A stretch of 64,000 nucleotides of DNA, from positions 5,053,001 to 5,117,000 of the forward strand of contig NZ_CP114200.1 in assembly GCF_029392895.1 (NCBI RefSeq), written 5' to 3'. The notes under the pieces are model-generated. The model did not search any database and was not told the DNA's origin. It saw only the letters and a list, made by a program, of their open reading frames with translations. Source of the DNA: Streptomyces sp. 71268. Its GTDB lineage: Bacteria > Actinomycetota > Actinomycetes > Streptomycetales > Streptomycetaceae. The stretch's first letter is position 1, and every line of letters starts with the position of its first letter. Positions 15,210 through 23,694 of this stretch are shown here, piece by piece. A program made the position numbers and the translations under genes.

Positions 15210-16079
15210 ATGGTGCGGCGCACGGACGTGACCGGAGCTGGCGGGGTGCGGCTCGCCGCCTGGGAGTATGCCGATCCGCCCAAGGCGGTCAGCGGCAGGG
15301 CCGGCGAGCAGGTCCCCGGGGTGTTGTTGCTGCACGGGCTGATGGGCCGCGGTGCGCACTGGGCGGAGACCGCACGCTGGCTCTCCACCCGGTACCGCGC
15401 GGTCGCGCTCGACCAGCGGGGCCACGGCCGCAGCGAGAAGCCCTCCGGCGGCCCGTTCACGCGCGAGGCGTACGTGGCGGACGCGGAGGCCGCCGTCGAG
15501 CAGCTCGGCCTCGCCCCGGTCACCCTGATCGGGCACTCCATGGGCGCCCTGACGGCGTGGCAGCTCGCCGCCCGCCGCCCCGACCTCGTGCGCGCCCTGG
15601 TCATCTGCGACATGCGGGCATCCGCACTGGGCGCGGCCTCGCAGCGCGAGTGGTCGGAGTGGTTCAAGTCCTGGCCGGTTCCCTTCGCCACGCTGGCCGA
15701 CGTCCGCAAGTGGTTCGGCGAGGGCGACCCCTGGCTGGAGCGCCCGCGCCCGACCCGGGGCGAGTTCTTCGCCGAGGTGATGGCCGAGCGCACCGACGGC
15801 TGGCGCCCGGTCTTCTCCCGCCGCCAGATGCTGACGGCCCGCGAGACCTGGGTGCACGACGCCCACTGGGAGGACCTCGCCCACGTCCAGTGCCCGACCC
15901 TGGTCGTGCGCGGCCTGGACGGCGACCTGGGCCGGGCGGAGGCCCAGGAAATGGTGCGCGTACTGCCCCGCGGCATATACGCGGAGGTGGCGGACGCCGG
16001 CCACCTCGTCCACTACGACCAGCCCGAGGGCTGGCGGCGCGCGGTCGAACCCTTCCTGGAGACAGCCCTCCCGGCCTGA
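15210..16079 (+). CDS. Alpha/beta hydrolase
   Basis: A cytosolic alpha/beta hydrolase-fold protein of 289 aa from the ATG at 15210, nine bp behind GGAGGTG; an ATG at 15192 lies too close to its purine-rich leader. The oxyanion block VLLLHGLMGRGAHW, the DQRGHGRS turn and the nucleophile elbow GHSMGA (Ser110) are present. The acid and base are plausibly the Asp in VVRGLDGDLG and the His in DAGHLVHYDQPEG. The substrate cannot be read from sequence; esterase, lactonase or lipase-like activity is possible. A LexA-like box in its promoter hints at DNA-damage control. Confidence 0.88.
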   Translation: MVRRTDVTGAGGVRLAAWEYADPPKAVSGRAGEQVPGVLLLHGLMGRGAHWAETARWLSTRYRAVALDQRGHGRSEKPSGGPFTREAYVADAEAAVEQLGLAPVTLIGHSMGALTAWQLAARRPDLVRALVICDMRASALGAASQREWSEWFKSWPVPFATLADVRKWFGEGDPWLERPRPTRGEFFAEVMAERTDGWRPVFSRRQMLTARETWVHDAHWEDLAHVQCPTLVVRGLDGDLGRAEAQEMVRVLPRGIYAEVADAGHLVHYDQPEGWRRAVEPFLETALPA

Positions 16080-16433
16080 CGGCGTTCAGCCGGGGCGGAC
16101 GGTTCTCGGCCGACCCCCCCACCGTCCAGCCGCGCCTTCGCTCTTCCCCGTCGTACGCGCCGCCCGGCGCGCGCGGTCACCGCCAGGTGCGGTAACTGCC
16201 GTACGCGGCACCGCCGTCAGCAGGCCGTGCGCGCGGGCGCGCGGGGCGTACGAGGTGGGCGGGGCGTACGAGGTGGCAGGTGCGCCGCGCGGGTACGCCG
16301 GGCCGTGCGGCGCGAGGCCGGGGCGGTCCCGGGGCCGTACGGGCCGGTGGGGCGGCCGGTGTGGTTCGACTCATCGCGCCGGCGGTGGGCGAGCGCTTGC
16401 CAGACGCGGAACCCGTCTCGGATGATCAACGCC
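16080..16433. other. Intergenic region with 18-bp tandem duplication
   Basis: This stretch holds two perfect adjacent copies of GCGGGGCGTACGAGGTGG at 16241-16258 and 16259-16276, plus scattered CCGTACG words. The promoter of the DUF3093 gene presumably lies near its right end. No gene is seen. Confidence 0.6.
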
Positions 16434-16937
16434 ATGTATCGCGAGCGCCCTTCGAAGGTCTGGTCCCTGATCTGCGTCACCCTCTACGTCGCGGGTGTCG
16501 CCTGGATGGGCGTGGACTCGCTCCCGGAGGACCTGGGGCCATGGCTCGCGGTCTCGGCGCTTTTCCTGCTCCTGCTCCTCGCGTTCACCAGCGTCCCGGT
16601 CTCCAAGTACTTCTACAACCGCATCGACCTGGACCACACCACCCTGCGGGTCGGCCGCGAACGCCTCGCCCTCACCGACCTCGACCCGGCCTCCGTCACC
16701 GCCGCCCTGCACCGCGCCCAGCAGCCCCCGGGGCGCCCGTTCGCCGCGGCCAACACGGCCCACCGGGCGGGCCAACGCCCGCCCCGACTGGTGGGCGGCG
16801 GCTGGGCCGTACCGATGGGCATGGACAGCGTCACCATCGCCACTCGGCGCGGCGAGGGCCTGAACATCCCCACCCGCGCCCCCGAGGCGTTCCTGACGGC
16901 CCTGGCCAGCGCACTCGCCCTGCAACACCAGGCGTAG
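16434..16937 (+). CDS. DUF3093 domain membrane protein
   Basis: A 167-aa protein starting MYRERPSKVW at 16434; an ATG 12 bp upstream is an alternative. Two hydrophobic helices (about 11-27 and 34-53) precede a soluble C-terminal domain with RIDLDHTTLRVGRERLALTD, VGGGWAVPMGMDSV and a final IPTRAPEAFLTAL. These are the conserved pieces of DUF3093, a small actinobacterial membrane family of unknown function. It is usually found near dut and other housekeeping genes. It stands alone here between the hydrolase and the secretion ATPase. Confidence 0.88.
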   Translation: MYRERPSKVWSLICVTLYVAGVAWMGVDSLPEDLGPWLAVSALFLLLLLAFTSVPVSKYFYNRIDLDHTTLRVGRERLALTDLDPASVTAALHRAQQPPGRPFAAANTAHRAGQRPPRLVGGGWAVPMGMDSVTIATRRGEGLNIPTRAPEAFLTALASALALQHQA

Positions 16938-17292
16938 CCCCGAGACCGAGCCCCCGCACCCAGCGCCCCGCGCACCCCACCCGCCTCCCGCCCGGCCCAC
17001 ATCACACGCCGTACGGGCCTCCGCCGTACGCAACCACGCGGTACGGGACCCCGCCGTACGCACCCACGAGGTGCGGAACCGTGCCGTACGGAACCACGGG
17101 CCGCCCGCCCGCCGTGGAGACCCATGACGTCCACGCGCCGCGAAGTCCCCTGGCAATCAAGGGCATACCGCGCACATCGCACGCGGCGCCGAGTTATCCA
17201 CAGGCCATCCGTTCGATGAGACACCCAACAGATAGCCTCGGGACGAACGACTTGAGAGCCACGCAACGCCGCGGGCGGGGAGGAAGGCAGCC
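16938..17292. other. Intergenic region upstream of the secretion ATPase
   Basis: From 17000 to 17110 the motif GCCGTACG or CGGTACGG recurs about every 20-25 bp. The right part is AT-richer (GTTATCCACAGG at about 17192-17203, then CCAACAGATAGCC). It ends in the strong ribosome site GGAGGAAGG of the next gene. No gene is seen. Confidence 0.5.
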
Positions 17293-20200
17293 ATGCGTGT
17301 CCTGGTGACGGCTGTGCGGGCGGGGGCCGAACCCCAGGACGTGCTGGTCACGGCCGACGACTCGGCCACGGTGGCCGACATCGCCGCGGTACTGGCGAAC
17401 ACGACCGATACCCCCCGCCCGCCCGGCCCGCGGACACCTCCCGGCGCGGTCGTCCCCCTCACCTGGAGCGCCAAGGACCGCCCGGACGCACAGTCCACCG
17501 GCCCGACCCTGTGGGCGGACGGCCGCGCGTGCCACCCCACCGAGAGCGCCAAGTCCGTCCTCCGCGACGGCATGCGGGTCTCCGTCGACGACACGGTCGG
17601 GCCGCTGATGCGGGCGGGGGAGCCGAGTGGGCGCTATGAACTGCGAGTGGCAGGGGGACCCGGGGCGGGCCGCGTGGTGCGGCTGGGAGCGGGTGTGGCG
17701 ACCATCGGTACGCACGCGTCCTGCACACTGCCGGTGGCCGATCCCGAACTGCCACCGACGGCGGTCAGGGTCACGGTCCACGCCGACGGCACAGTGCTCG
17801 TCGCCCCACACCCCGACGTGCCCGTGCTCCTGGACGATGAGCCGGTAGAGCGCGAGACGGAGTGGCCCCGCGGCGGCATGCTGCGAACCGGCGATTCGCT
17901 CTTCGTGCTCGACGAGCCGGCCGAGCCCGACGCTCACCTGGCCGCGACCGGCGAAGGGGGCCTCGCGTACAACCGCCCGCCCCGACTGTCACCGTTGCGG
18001 CCGCGTGCCCGCCTGGTGGTGCCCGCGCTGCCGGGCAAGGGAGAGACCACCCGCTTCCAGATCCTTTCCTCGCTCGTACCGCTGGCCTTCGGGCTGATCA
18101 TGTATTTCGTCACCAAGCAGATCTACATGCTCCTGTTCTGCCTGATGAGCCCCCTGATGATGATCAGCCAGTGGGTGAGTGACGCGCGGTACGGGCGCAA
18201 GCAGCACCGCAAGTCGATGAAGCAGTACAAGGCCGAGATGGCCGAGCACGCCGTGCGACTCCGCGAGGTGGGCAAGCAAGACCAGCGCAACCGGCGCATC
18301 GCGCACCCCGACCCCGCTGAGGTACTCCTCTTCGCCACAGGTCCGCGGCGCAGACTGTGGGAGCGCCGGATCACAGATCCCGACGTCATGCAGTTGCGAC
18401 TTGGTGTCGCGGACCAGCCCGCCGACATCGAGTTGGTGATGGCACGCGGCGGTGGCTACGACGACGAGAGGCCGGAGCCTCCTGTCATCACCGACGTGCC
18501 CGTCCCCCTGGCCTACACCGAACTCGGTGTCGTCGGCATAGCCGGTGACCGGGCGCGGGCGTTGAGTACGGCGCGGTGGCTCGCCGTCCAGGCCACTTCC
18601 CTGCACAGCCCGCGCGACCTGTCCCTCGTGGTGCTCTGCGACAGCCCGACTGCCGGGGCGGACTGGAGCTGGGCGCACTGGCTCCCCCACACCGCGCCGC
18701 AACAGGGTCAGGACTGCGTCGCCCTGCTCGGCTCGGACTCGGAGACGGTGGCCCGCCGTGTGGGTGAGCTGCTCAACGAACTGGAGCGACGCAAGGCCGC
18801 CAGCCAGCACCACAGCGCCACCGGCGCCCTGCGCCCCGACCCGTACGTACTCGTCCTCCTTGACGGCGCCCGCCTGTTGCGCCGCATGCCTGGCGTGCCT
18901 CAGCTCCTCCAGGAGGGGCCGCGCCACGGGATCTTCGCGTTGTGTCTCGATGCTGATGAGCGACTGCTCCCCGAGGAGTGCAGCACGGCGCTGTCCTGGT
19001 CAGCGGAGTCCGCCACCCGTGCCTACCTGCGCGGGTCAGGACTCGAGTCCCTCGGCCCGGTGCTCGTCGACCAGGTGACGCTGGAGTGGTGCGAACTGAT
19101 GGCTCGCTCCCTCGCCCCCGTACGTGACGTGAGCCGCGACGACGCCGACAGTTCGTTGCCCACCGCCGCCCGGTTGCTGGCCCTGCTCGGCATGCCGGAC
19201 CCCACCGGCGCGGACATCGAACGCGTCTGGCGCTCCGGAGGCGCGACCACACAGGCCCCCATCGGCATCGCCGCCGACGGGCCCTTCGTGCTGGACATCC
19301 GTCGCGACGGACCACACGCACTGGTCGCTGGCACCACCGGCGCCGGAAAGTCCGAACTCCTCCAGACGATCATCGCCTCCCTCGCCGTGGCCAACCGGCC
19401 GGACGCCCTCAACTACGTCCTGATCGACTACAAGGGCGGCAGTGCGTTCATGGACTGCGCCCGGCTGCCGCACACCGTCGGCATGGTCAGCGACCTCGAC
19501 GCCCACCTCACCGAGCGTGCGCTGGCGTCCCTGGCCGCCGAACTGCACCGACGCGAGGAGATCCTGTTCAACACAGGGACCAAGGACATCGAGGACTACA
19601 ACGACACCCGCAAGCTCCAGCCGGAACTGGAGCCGATGCCCCGACTCGTCCTCGTGATCGACGAGTTCGCCTCGCTGGTCGCCGAACTTCCGGACTTCAT
19701 CGCGGGCCTGGTGGACATCGCCCGTCGAGGCCGCTCGCTGGGCGTGCACCTGGTCCTCGCCACCCAACGGCCCGCCGGCGTGGTCAGCGCCGACATCCGC
19801 GCCAACACCAACCTGCGGATCGCGCTGCGCGTCACCGACGGCTCCGAGTCCTCGGACGTCATCGACGCTCCGGACGCGGGCGCCATATCCAAGTCCACAC
19901 CAGGCCGCGCCTACGTGCGGTCCGGGGCCCAGTCGCTGGTCGGCGTGCAGTCCGCACGCATCGGCGGTCGGCGCCCCAGCACGGGCCAGGTCGGCCCCAA
20001 AGCCACGCTGCACGCTCTCGCGTGGACAGCGTACGGACGTCCGATGCCAAAACCCGTGGAGGCGGACGACGACGGCACCATGGTCACCGACCTCGCCGTG
20101 CTGGTCGACGCCGTACGGGCCGGGGCCGAATCCATGGGTTTCGCACCCCCACGAAGCCCGTGGCTGCCGCCGCTGCCCGACCTCGTCACCTTGGACGAAC

Positions 20201-21750
20201 TGCCCGGCACCGCTACGGGAGAGGCAGGTGCCGATGTCAGCCCCGCCCCCTTCGGCCTCACAGACCTGCCGGCAGCACAGGCCCGGGCGGCGTTCGCGCT
20301 GGACCTGGTGGACGGAGACCACACGCTGCTGGTGGGCGGCCCCCGCTCCGGCCGCTCCACCGCGTTGCGAACCCTCGCCGGGTCGCTGGCCCGCAGCACA
20401 TCACCGGCAGACGTGCACGTCTACGCGGTGGACTGTGGCTCCAACGCCCTCCTCCCGCTCGTGGGACTGCCTCACGTGGGTGCCGTCGTCACCCGCGACC
20501 AACCAGACCGGGTCCGCCGCCTGATCGACCGCCTGCTTGCCGAGATCTCCAAGCGTCAGCAGATGCTCGCCCTGCAAGGCGCCTCCAGCGCTGCAGAGCA
20601 GCGGGCCACAGCCGACCCAGCAGAGCGACTGCCCTGGATGGTCCTGCTGTTGGACGCGTGGGAGGGGTTCGTTTCGACGTTCGAAAGCTACAACTACGGG
20701 CAGCTCATCGAAGCCATGCAGCGCATCTTCCGCGAGGGTGCCGCTGTCGGCCTACGGGTCGTCATGACCGCCGACCGCAGCGGTCTGACGGGCCAGGTGG
20801 CATCGGTGTTCGGAGAGCGCCTCGTGCTCCGCCTCGCTGACCCGAGCGACTACTCCACCGCCGGATTCCGTGCCAAGGACGTCCCCAAGCACATGCCGTC
20901 GGGACGCGCCCTGCGACTCGCCGACAACGGCGTGGAGGAGACGCAGTTGGGACTGCTCGATCCGGACCCGTCCGGACAGGCACAGGTCGCCGCGCTGCGT
21001 CGGATCGGCGCCGAGGCCACCGCGCGCCAGCCTCGTCTCCCCAGGTCGCTGCGGCCGATGCGGGTCGATGCTCTTCCGACCCGCATCACCGCACGGGAGG
21101 CGTTCGCGCTCGATCCCGAGTTCGCCGCACCATCCCCGTTGTGGACGCTGCTGGGTGTGGGGGGTGACGAGCTCCAGCCAGTCGGCGTCGACCTGCGTGA
21201 GACGGGCCCCGGCATCGTCATCGCCGGGCCACCGAAGTCGGGTCGCTCGGCCATGCTCCTCGGAGCGGCCCGCTCTCTCCTACATCAGCGCACCCCCATC
21301 ATCCTGATCACGCCCCGTCGCTCGCCGCTACGCGAACTGGAAGGCCAACCCGGCGTCTTGGGCCTGCTCGGCTCGGATGCCAAGGCCGAGGACCTGGAGG
21401 AACTCACCGGCAGGGCCAACGGTCCCTATGTCGTGCTGATCGATGACGCCGAGCTGTTGTACGACGAGCCCTTGGACGATGCGCTGGAGGCAGTCCTCCG
21501 CAGCGGAATGGACGGAGACCACGGCCTGGTGGCGGCGGGCACGACTGACACCCTGTCATCGCAGTACCGCGGCTTTGTGACGGAGGCCCGGAAGACACGC
21601 AACGGTGTCCTTCTGACGCCGCAGAGCTCCTCCGACGGTGAATTGTTCAATATTCGGTTGCCGGCCAATAGCAACACCGGTGCCCCCGGCAGCGGCCTGC
21701 TGATACGAGGCGGCGGAATGATGCCCATACAGGGGGTTGTGGACGAGTAG
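17293..21750 (+). CDS. eccC: EssC/EccC-type FtsK/SpoIIIE ATPase of type VII secretion, with FHA domain
   Basis: A 1485-aa membrane ATPase, the motor of type VII (ESX-like) secretion. The N-terminal 100 residues look ubiquitin-like. An FHA-like domain spans about 114-208 but lacks the usual SxxH phosphothreonine-binding pair. Two TM helices lie at about 258-274 and 277-295. Three FtsK/SpoIIIE domains follow: the first has an intact Walker A GTTGAGKSE at about 680 and Walker B LVLVIDEF near 788. The second (GGPRSGRST near 1015) and third (GPPKSGRSA near 1310) have Arg in place of the P-loop Lys. An N-terminal FHA is typical of firmicute EssC rather than mycobacterial EccC. WXG100 genes follow directly. 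Confidence 0.93.
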   Translation: MRVLVTAVRAGAEPQDVLVTADDSATVADIAAVLANTTDTPRPPGPRTPPGAVVPLTWSAKDRPDAQSTGPTLWADGRACHPTESAKSVLRDGMRVSVDDTVGPLMRAGEPSGRYELRVAGGPGAGRVVRLGAGVATIGTHASCTLPVADPELPPTAVRVTVHADGTVLVAPHPDVPVLLDDEPVERETEWPRGGMLRTGDSLFVLDEPAEPDAHLAATGEGGLAYNRPPRLSPLRPRARLVVPALPGKGETTRFQILSSLVPLAFGLIMYFVTKQIYMLLFCLMSPLMMISQWVSDARYGRKQHRKSMKQYKAEMAEHAVRLREVGKQDQRNRRIAHPDPAEVLLFATGPRRRLWERRITDPDVMQLRLGVADQPADIELVMARGGGYDDERPEPPVITDVPVPLAYTELGVVGIAGDRARALSTARWLAVQATSLHSPRDLSLVVLCDSPTAGADWSWAHWLPHTAPQQGQDCVALLGSDSETVARRVGELLNELERRKAASQHHSATGALRPDPYVLVLLDGARLLRRMPGVPQLLQEGPRHGIFALCLDADERLLPEECSTALSWSAESATRAYLRGSGLESLGPVLVDQVTLEWCELMARSLAPVRDVSRDDADSSLPTAARLLALLGMPDPTGADIERVWRSGGATTQAPIGIAADGPFVLDIRRDGPHALVAGTTGAGKSELLQTIIASLAVANRPDALNYVLIDYKGGSAFMDCARLPHTVGMVSDLDAHLTERALASLAAELHRREEILFNTGTKDIEDYNDTRKLQPELEPMPRLVLVIDEFASLVAELPDFIAGLVDIARRGRSLGVHLVLATQRPAGVVSADIRANTNLRIALRVTDGSESSDVIDAPDAGAISKSTPGRAYVRSGAQSLVGVQSARIGGRRPSTGQVGPKATLHALAWTAYGRPMPKPVEADDDGTMVTDLAVLVDAVRAGAESMGFAPPRSPWLPPLPDLVTLDELPGTATGEAGADVSPAPFGLTDLPAAQARAAFALDLVDGDHTLLVGGPRSGRSTALRTLAGSLARSTSPADVHVYAVDCGSNALLPLVGLPHVGAVVTRDQPDRVRRLIDRLLAEISKRQQMLALQGASSAAEQRATADPAERLPWMVLLLDAWEGFVSTFESYNYGQLIEAMQRIFREGAAVGLRVVMTADRSGLTGQVASVFGERLVLRLADPSDYSTAGFRAKDVPKHMPSGRALRLADNGVEETQLGLLDPDPSGQAQVAALRRIGAEATARQPRLPRSLRPMRVDALPTRITAREAFALDPEFAAPSPLWTLLGVGGDELQPVGVDLRETGPGIVIAGPPKSGRSAMLLGAARSLLHQRTPIILITPRRSPLRELEGQPGVLGLLGSDAKAEDLEELTGRANGPYVVLIDDAELLYDEPLDDALEAVLRSGMDGDHGLVAAGTTDTLSSQYRGFVTEARKTRNGVLLTPQSSSDGELFNIRLPANSNTGAPGSGLLIRGGGMMPIQGVVDE

Positions 21751-21800
21751 CCGCTCGTCACCACGCAGCCAAATACGCTGTGATTACGTGGACATGCGAC

Positions 21801-21831
21801 TGGGGCGTCCACCCGTGAGGTGAACGCCCCA
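21801..21831. terminator. Bidirectional hairpin terminator
   Basis: TGGGGCGT at 21801-21808 pairs with ACGCCCCA at 21824-21831, with extra CACC/GGTG pairing inside. It lies between the convergent ATPase (stop 21750) and WXG100 gene (stop 21869). Confidence 0.7.
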
Positions 21832-21868
21832 GACACTCTGGCCATAGCGCCGTCCAGCAGCGCGCGGC

Positions 21869-22141
21869 TCAGGTAGCGCGCTCGATGTTGTCGTGGCTCG
21901 TCTTGGCCGACTTGCTGGCACTGTGAAGCGTTTCCACGAACTTGTCGAACGTCGGCTTCACGTTGGCCCACTCGTCACGGAAGCTGTTCGCCTTCGGACC
22001 CTTCCAGTAGCTCTCGCTACCGGTCGTCTTGGTGTTCAGTGCCTTGACGAGGGCGGCGAGCTCGCCCGCCTTCTTGTCGAAGTCTTCGTAGAGCGACTTG
22101 AGCTTCTCAAGACTTGCACCGCGGTCCATGTCACCGGACAT
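21869..22141 (-). CDS. WXG100 family secreted protein (EsxA-like)
   Basis: A 90-aa WXG100 protein, the helical-hairpin substrate class of type VII secretion. The central turn motif W-K-G is at residues 46-48 (SYWKGPKANSF), flanked by two amphipathic helices at about 8-43 and 52-87. The start ATG at 22141 follows GGGGAGGAT. The C-terminal YxxxD/E export motif is not obvious: the tail reads SHDNIERAT. It is convergent with the ATPase and divergent from a second WXG100 gene 201 bp away, so the pair probably forms a co-secreted heterodimer. Confidence 0.93.
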   Translation of the reverse strand: MSGDMDRGASLEKLKSLYEDFDKKAGELAALVKALNTKTTGSESYWKGPKANSFRDEWANVKPTFDKFVETLHSASKSAKTSHDNIERAT

Positions 22142-22170
22142 AGCGATCCTCCCCGTATGACAGAAGCAGA

Positions 22171-22185
22171 CGGACGTTCCGTCCG
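22171..22185. promoter_or_regulatory. Palindrome in the divergent esx promoter region
   Basis: CGGACG-TTC-CGTCCG is a perfect 6-bp inverted repeat, 30 bp upstream of the minus-strand WXG100 start. It may be an operator shared by the two divergent esx genes. A TATGCT -10-like hexamer for the plus-strand gene lies at 22307-22312. Confidence 0.35.
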
Positions 22186-22342
22186 CACGCCTGGACGCTA
22201 TCGCACCGCCTGACCATGGTGTAACCGGCATCGTCCCTTGTAACGGACCTGATGCAATGTCCACTCAGAGCTATGTGGCCCTGATCCGAGCGACAAGGTG
22301 TGAGGCTATGCTGAAGAGGTCGTGTGATAGGGGGAGAGCAGC

Positions 22343-22606
22343 ATGGCCGACCCGGAAATCGAGAACCTGACCAAGCGGGCGACGCAACTCCGGTCGCTGG
22401 CCGACCACATTGATTCACTGGTCAAGAGGCCGAAGACACACAGCACCGACCAGATGAAGAAGTGGGCGGGCCCCAATGCCGACAAGGTGCGCGGTGACCT
22501 GAAGACGTGGCACACGAAATGCGGGACAGTTGCCACCAAATTGCGCGAAATGGCGACTGAGTGCGACAAGAGCGCTGAAGAAGCAAGGAAGCCCAAGGAC
22601 AAGTGA
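22343..22606 (+). CDS. WXG100-like protein (EsxB-like partner)
   Basis: An 87-aa helical protein with W-A-G at residues 41-43 (KKWAGPNADKVRGDL) between two predicted helices, the WXG100 layout. It differs from its neighbour by being strongly basic and by having two Cys (60 and 74) in the second helix. The tail EEARKPKDK is lysine-rich. The ATG at 22343 follows GGGGGAGAG. It is divergent from the other esx gene and 40 bp upstream of the gene at 22647, with which it is probably co-transcribed. Confidence 0.82.
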   Translation: MADPEIENLTKRATQLRSLADHIDSLVKRPKTHSTDQMKKWAGPNADKVRGDLKTWHTKCGTVATKLREMATECDKSAEEARKPKDK

Positions 22607-22646
22607 GTCGGCCAGCTTGCCGAGTTCACCGGGAGAAGTGAGAGAA

Positions 22647-23474
22647 ATGCCTTCCTACGACAGCTCCAGGGCGCGCTTCCGGCTGGCGGACCGACACATG
22701 GCCGTCTTCGCGCACCTCGTCGACGGCGAAACGCCGGTCGAGGAACTGTGGGACTCCCTGACCGAGTTGCAGGGCATCGGCCTGGTGGGGGAGGAGGGCG
22801 AACTCGCCCCGGCGCTCGCGCCCTTGCTCACCGCCATGGCCAACCCCACGGTGCTCATCACAGCGGAGGTCACCGGCGAACACGGCACGTTGAACCACGG
22901 CATCATCGTGGGCCAGGACGACGTCTTCGTGCACGACGGCTGGCCCGGCGAAGAGGAGTCCGAGTACGTGCCGATCGACGGCACCACGATCGTCTGGGAA
23001 CTCGCCCGCATGGTGAACCTCATGCGTGGCGACGCGGAGGACTTCAAGGTCGCCAGCGTCGAAACCACCATGGGCGCGCTTGACGCGGCGTTCAGCGCGC
23101 TGGAGGAGGCCGAGGGGGACGAGGCCAAGGCGGGTGAGTTGACGCGTGAAGCCCTGACGAGGGTTGGGGGTTTGCCGGCCGTCGAGTCCGAGGCGCTGAG
23201 CGAACTCATCCTGAGTATGAACTCCATGTGGCGCATCACCTCCGTGTGGGACGGTGAGCACGAGGGTGAGCGGTCGGCGATGGTGCGCGCACTCGCCGTA
23301 TGGGACTGCGGTCCCCGCGGATACTGGGTGCGCGAGAAGCCCGAGGAACCCATTCTGGAGGGACAGGTGGGACCGGACAGCGCGCTGAAGCTCGTGCGTG
23401 TGTCACCTGGCCGGGTATGGGAACGCATCACCGACCTCCTGCCCGACAAGCACGAGCTGGCCGCGGCGCCGTAA
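22647..23474 (+). CDS. Type VII-linked cytosolic protein, possibly EspG-like
   Basis: A 275-aa acidic soluble protein starting at ATG 22647, with no signal peptide or membrane helix. It begins MPSYDSSRARFRLADRH, has long helical stretches and an acidic middle (EEAEGDEAKAGE). Its last part has several Trp and Arg (RGYWVREKPEEP, GRVWERITDLLP). Size, composition and position beside WXG100 genes recall EspG-type chaperones that keep secretion substrates soluble, but I see no decisive motif. Immunity or regulatory functions are other options. It ends 71 bp before a hairpin terminator. Confidence 0.6.
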   Translation: MPSYDSSRARFRLADRHMAVFAHLVDGETPVEELWDSLTELQGIGLVGEEGELAPALAPLLTAMANPTVLITAEVTGEHGTLNHGIIVGQDDVFVHDGWPGEEESEYVPIDGTTIVWELARMVNLMRGDAEDFKVASVETTMGALDAAFSALEEAEGDEAKAGELTREALTRVGGLPAVESEALSELILSMNSMWRITSVWDGEHEGERSAMVRALAVWDCGPRGYWVREKPEEPILEGQVGPDSALKLVRVSPGRVWERITDLLPDKHELAAAP

Positions 23475-23544
23475 CGGGGGTTACGACCTCTTCCAAGCGC
23501 CCCGAGAAGGGTTCCCCCGCGTATCGTTGGCCGCCGACGACGGG

Positions 23545-23572
23545 CGCGACTCCGCTGGTCAGAGGAGTCGCG
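23545..23572 (+). terminator. Hairpin terminator
   Basis: CGCGACTCC at 23545-23553 pairs perfectly with GGAGTCGCG at 23564-23572 around a 10-nt loop, 70 bp after the stop at 23474. Confidence 0.75.
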
Positions 23573-23651
23573 TCGGTCATGGGCCGGGTGGGCTCGCACC
23601 TGAAGTGCCGCGGTGGGTGCGGCGGCGGGGTCGGCGTGGGCCAAGCCGAGA

Positions 23652-23680
23652 CGGGCCCTACTTCCTACGGGTAGGGCCCG
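23652..23680 (-). terminator. Hairpin terminator
   Basis: CGGGCCCTAC at 23652-23661 pairs perfectly with GTAGGGCCCG at 23671-23680, 14 bp beyond the minus-strand stop at 23695. Confidence 0.8.
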
Positions 23681-23694
23681 CGATGGCCAGGGCG

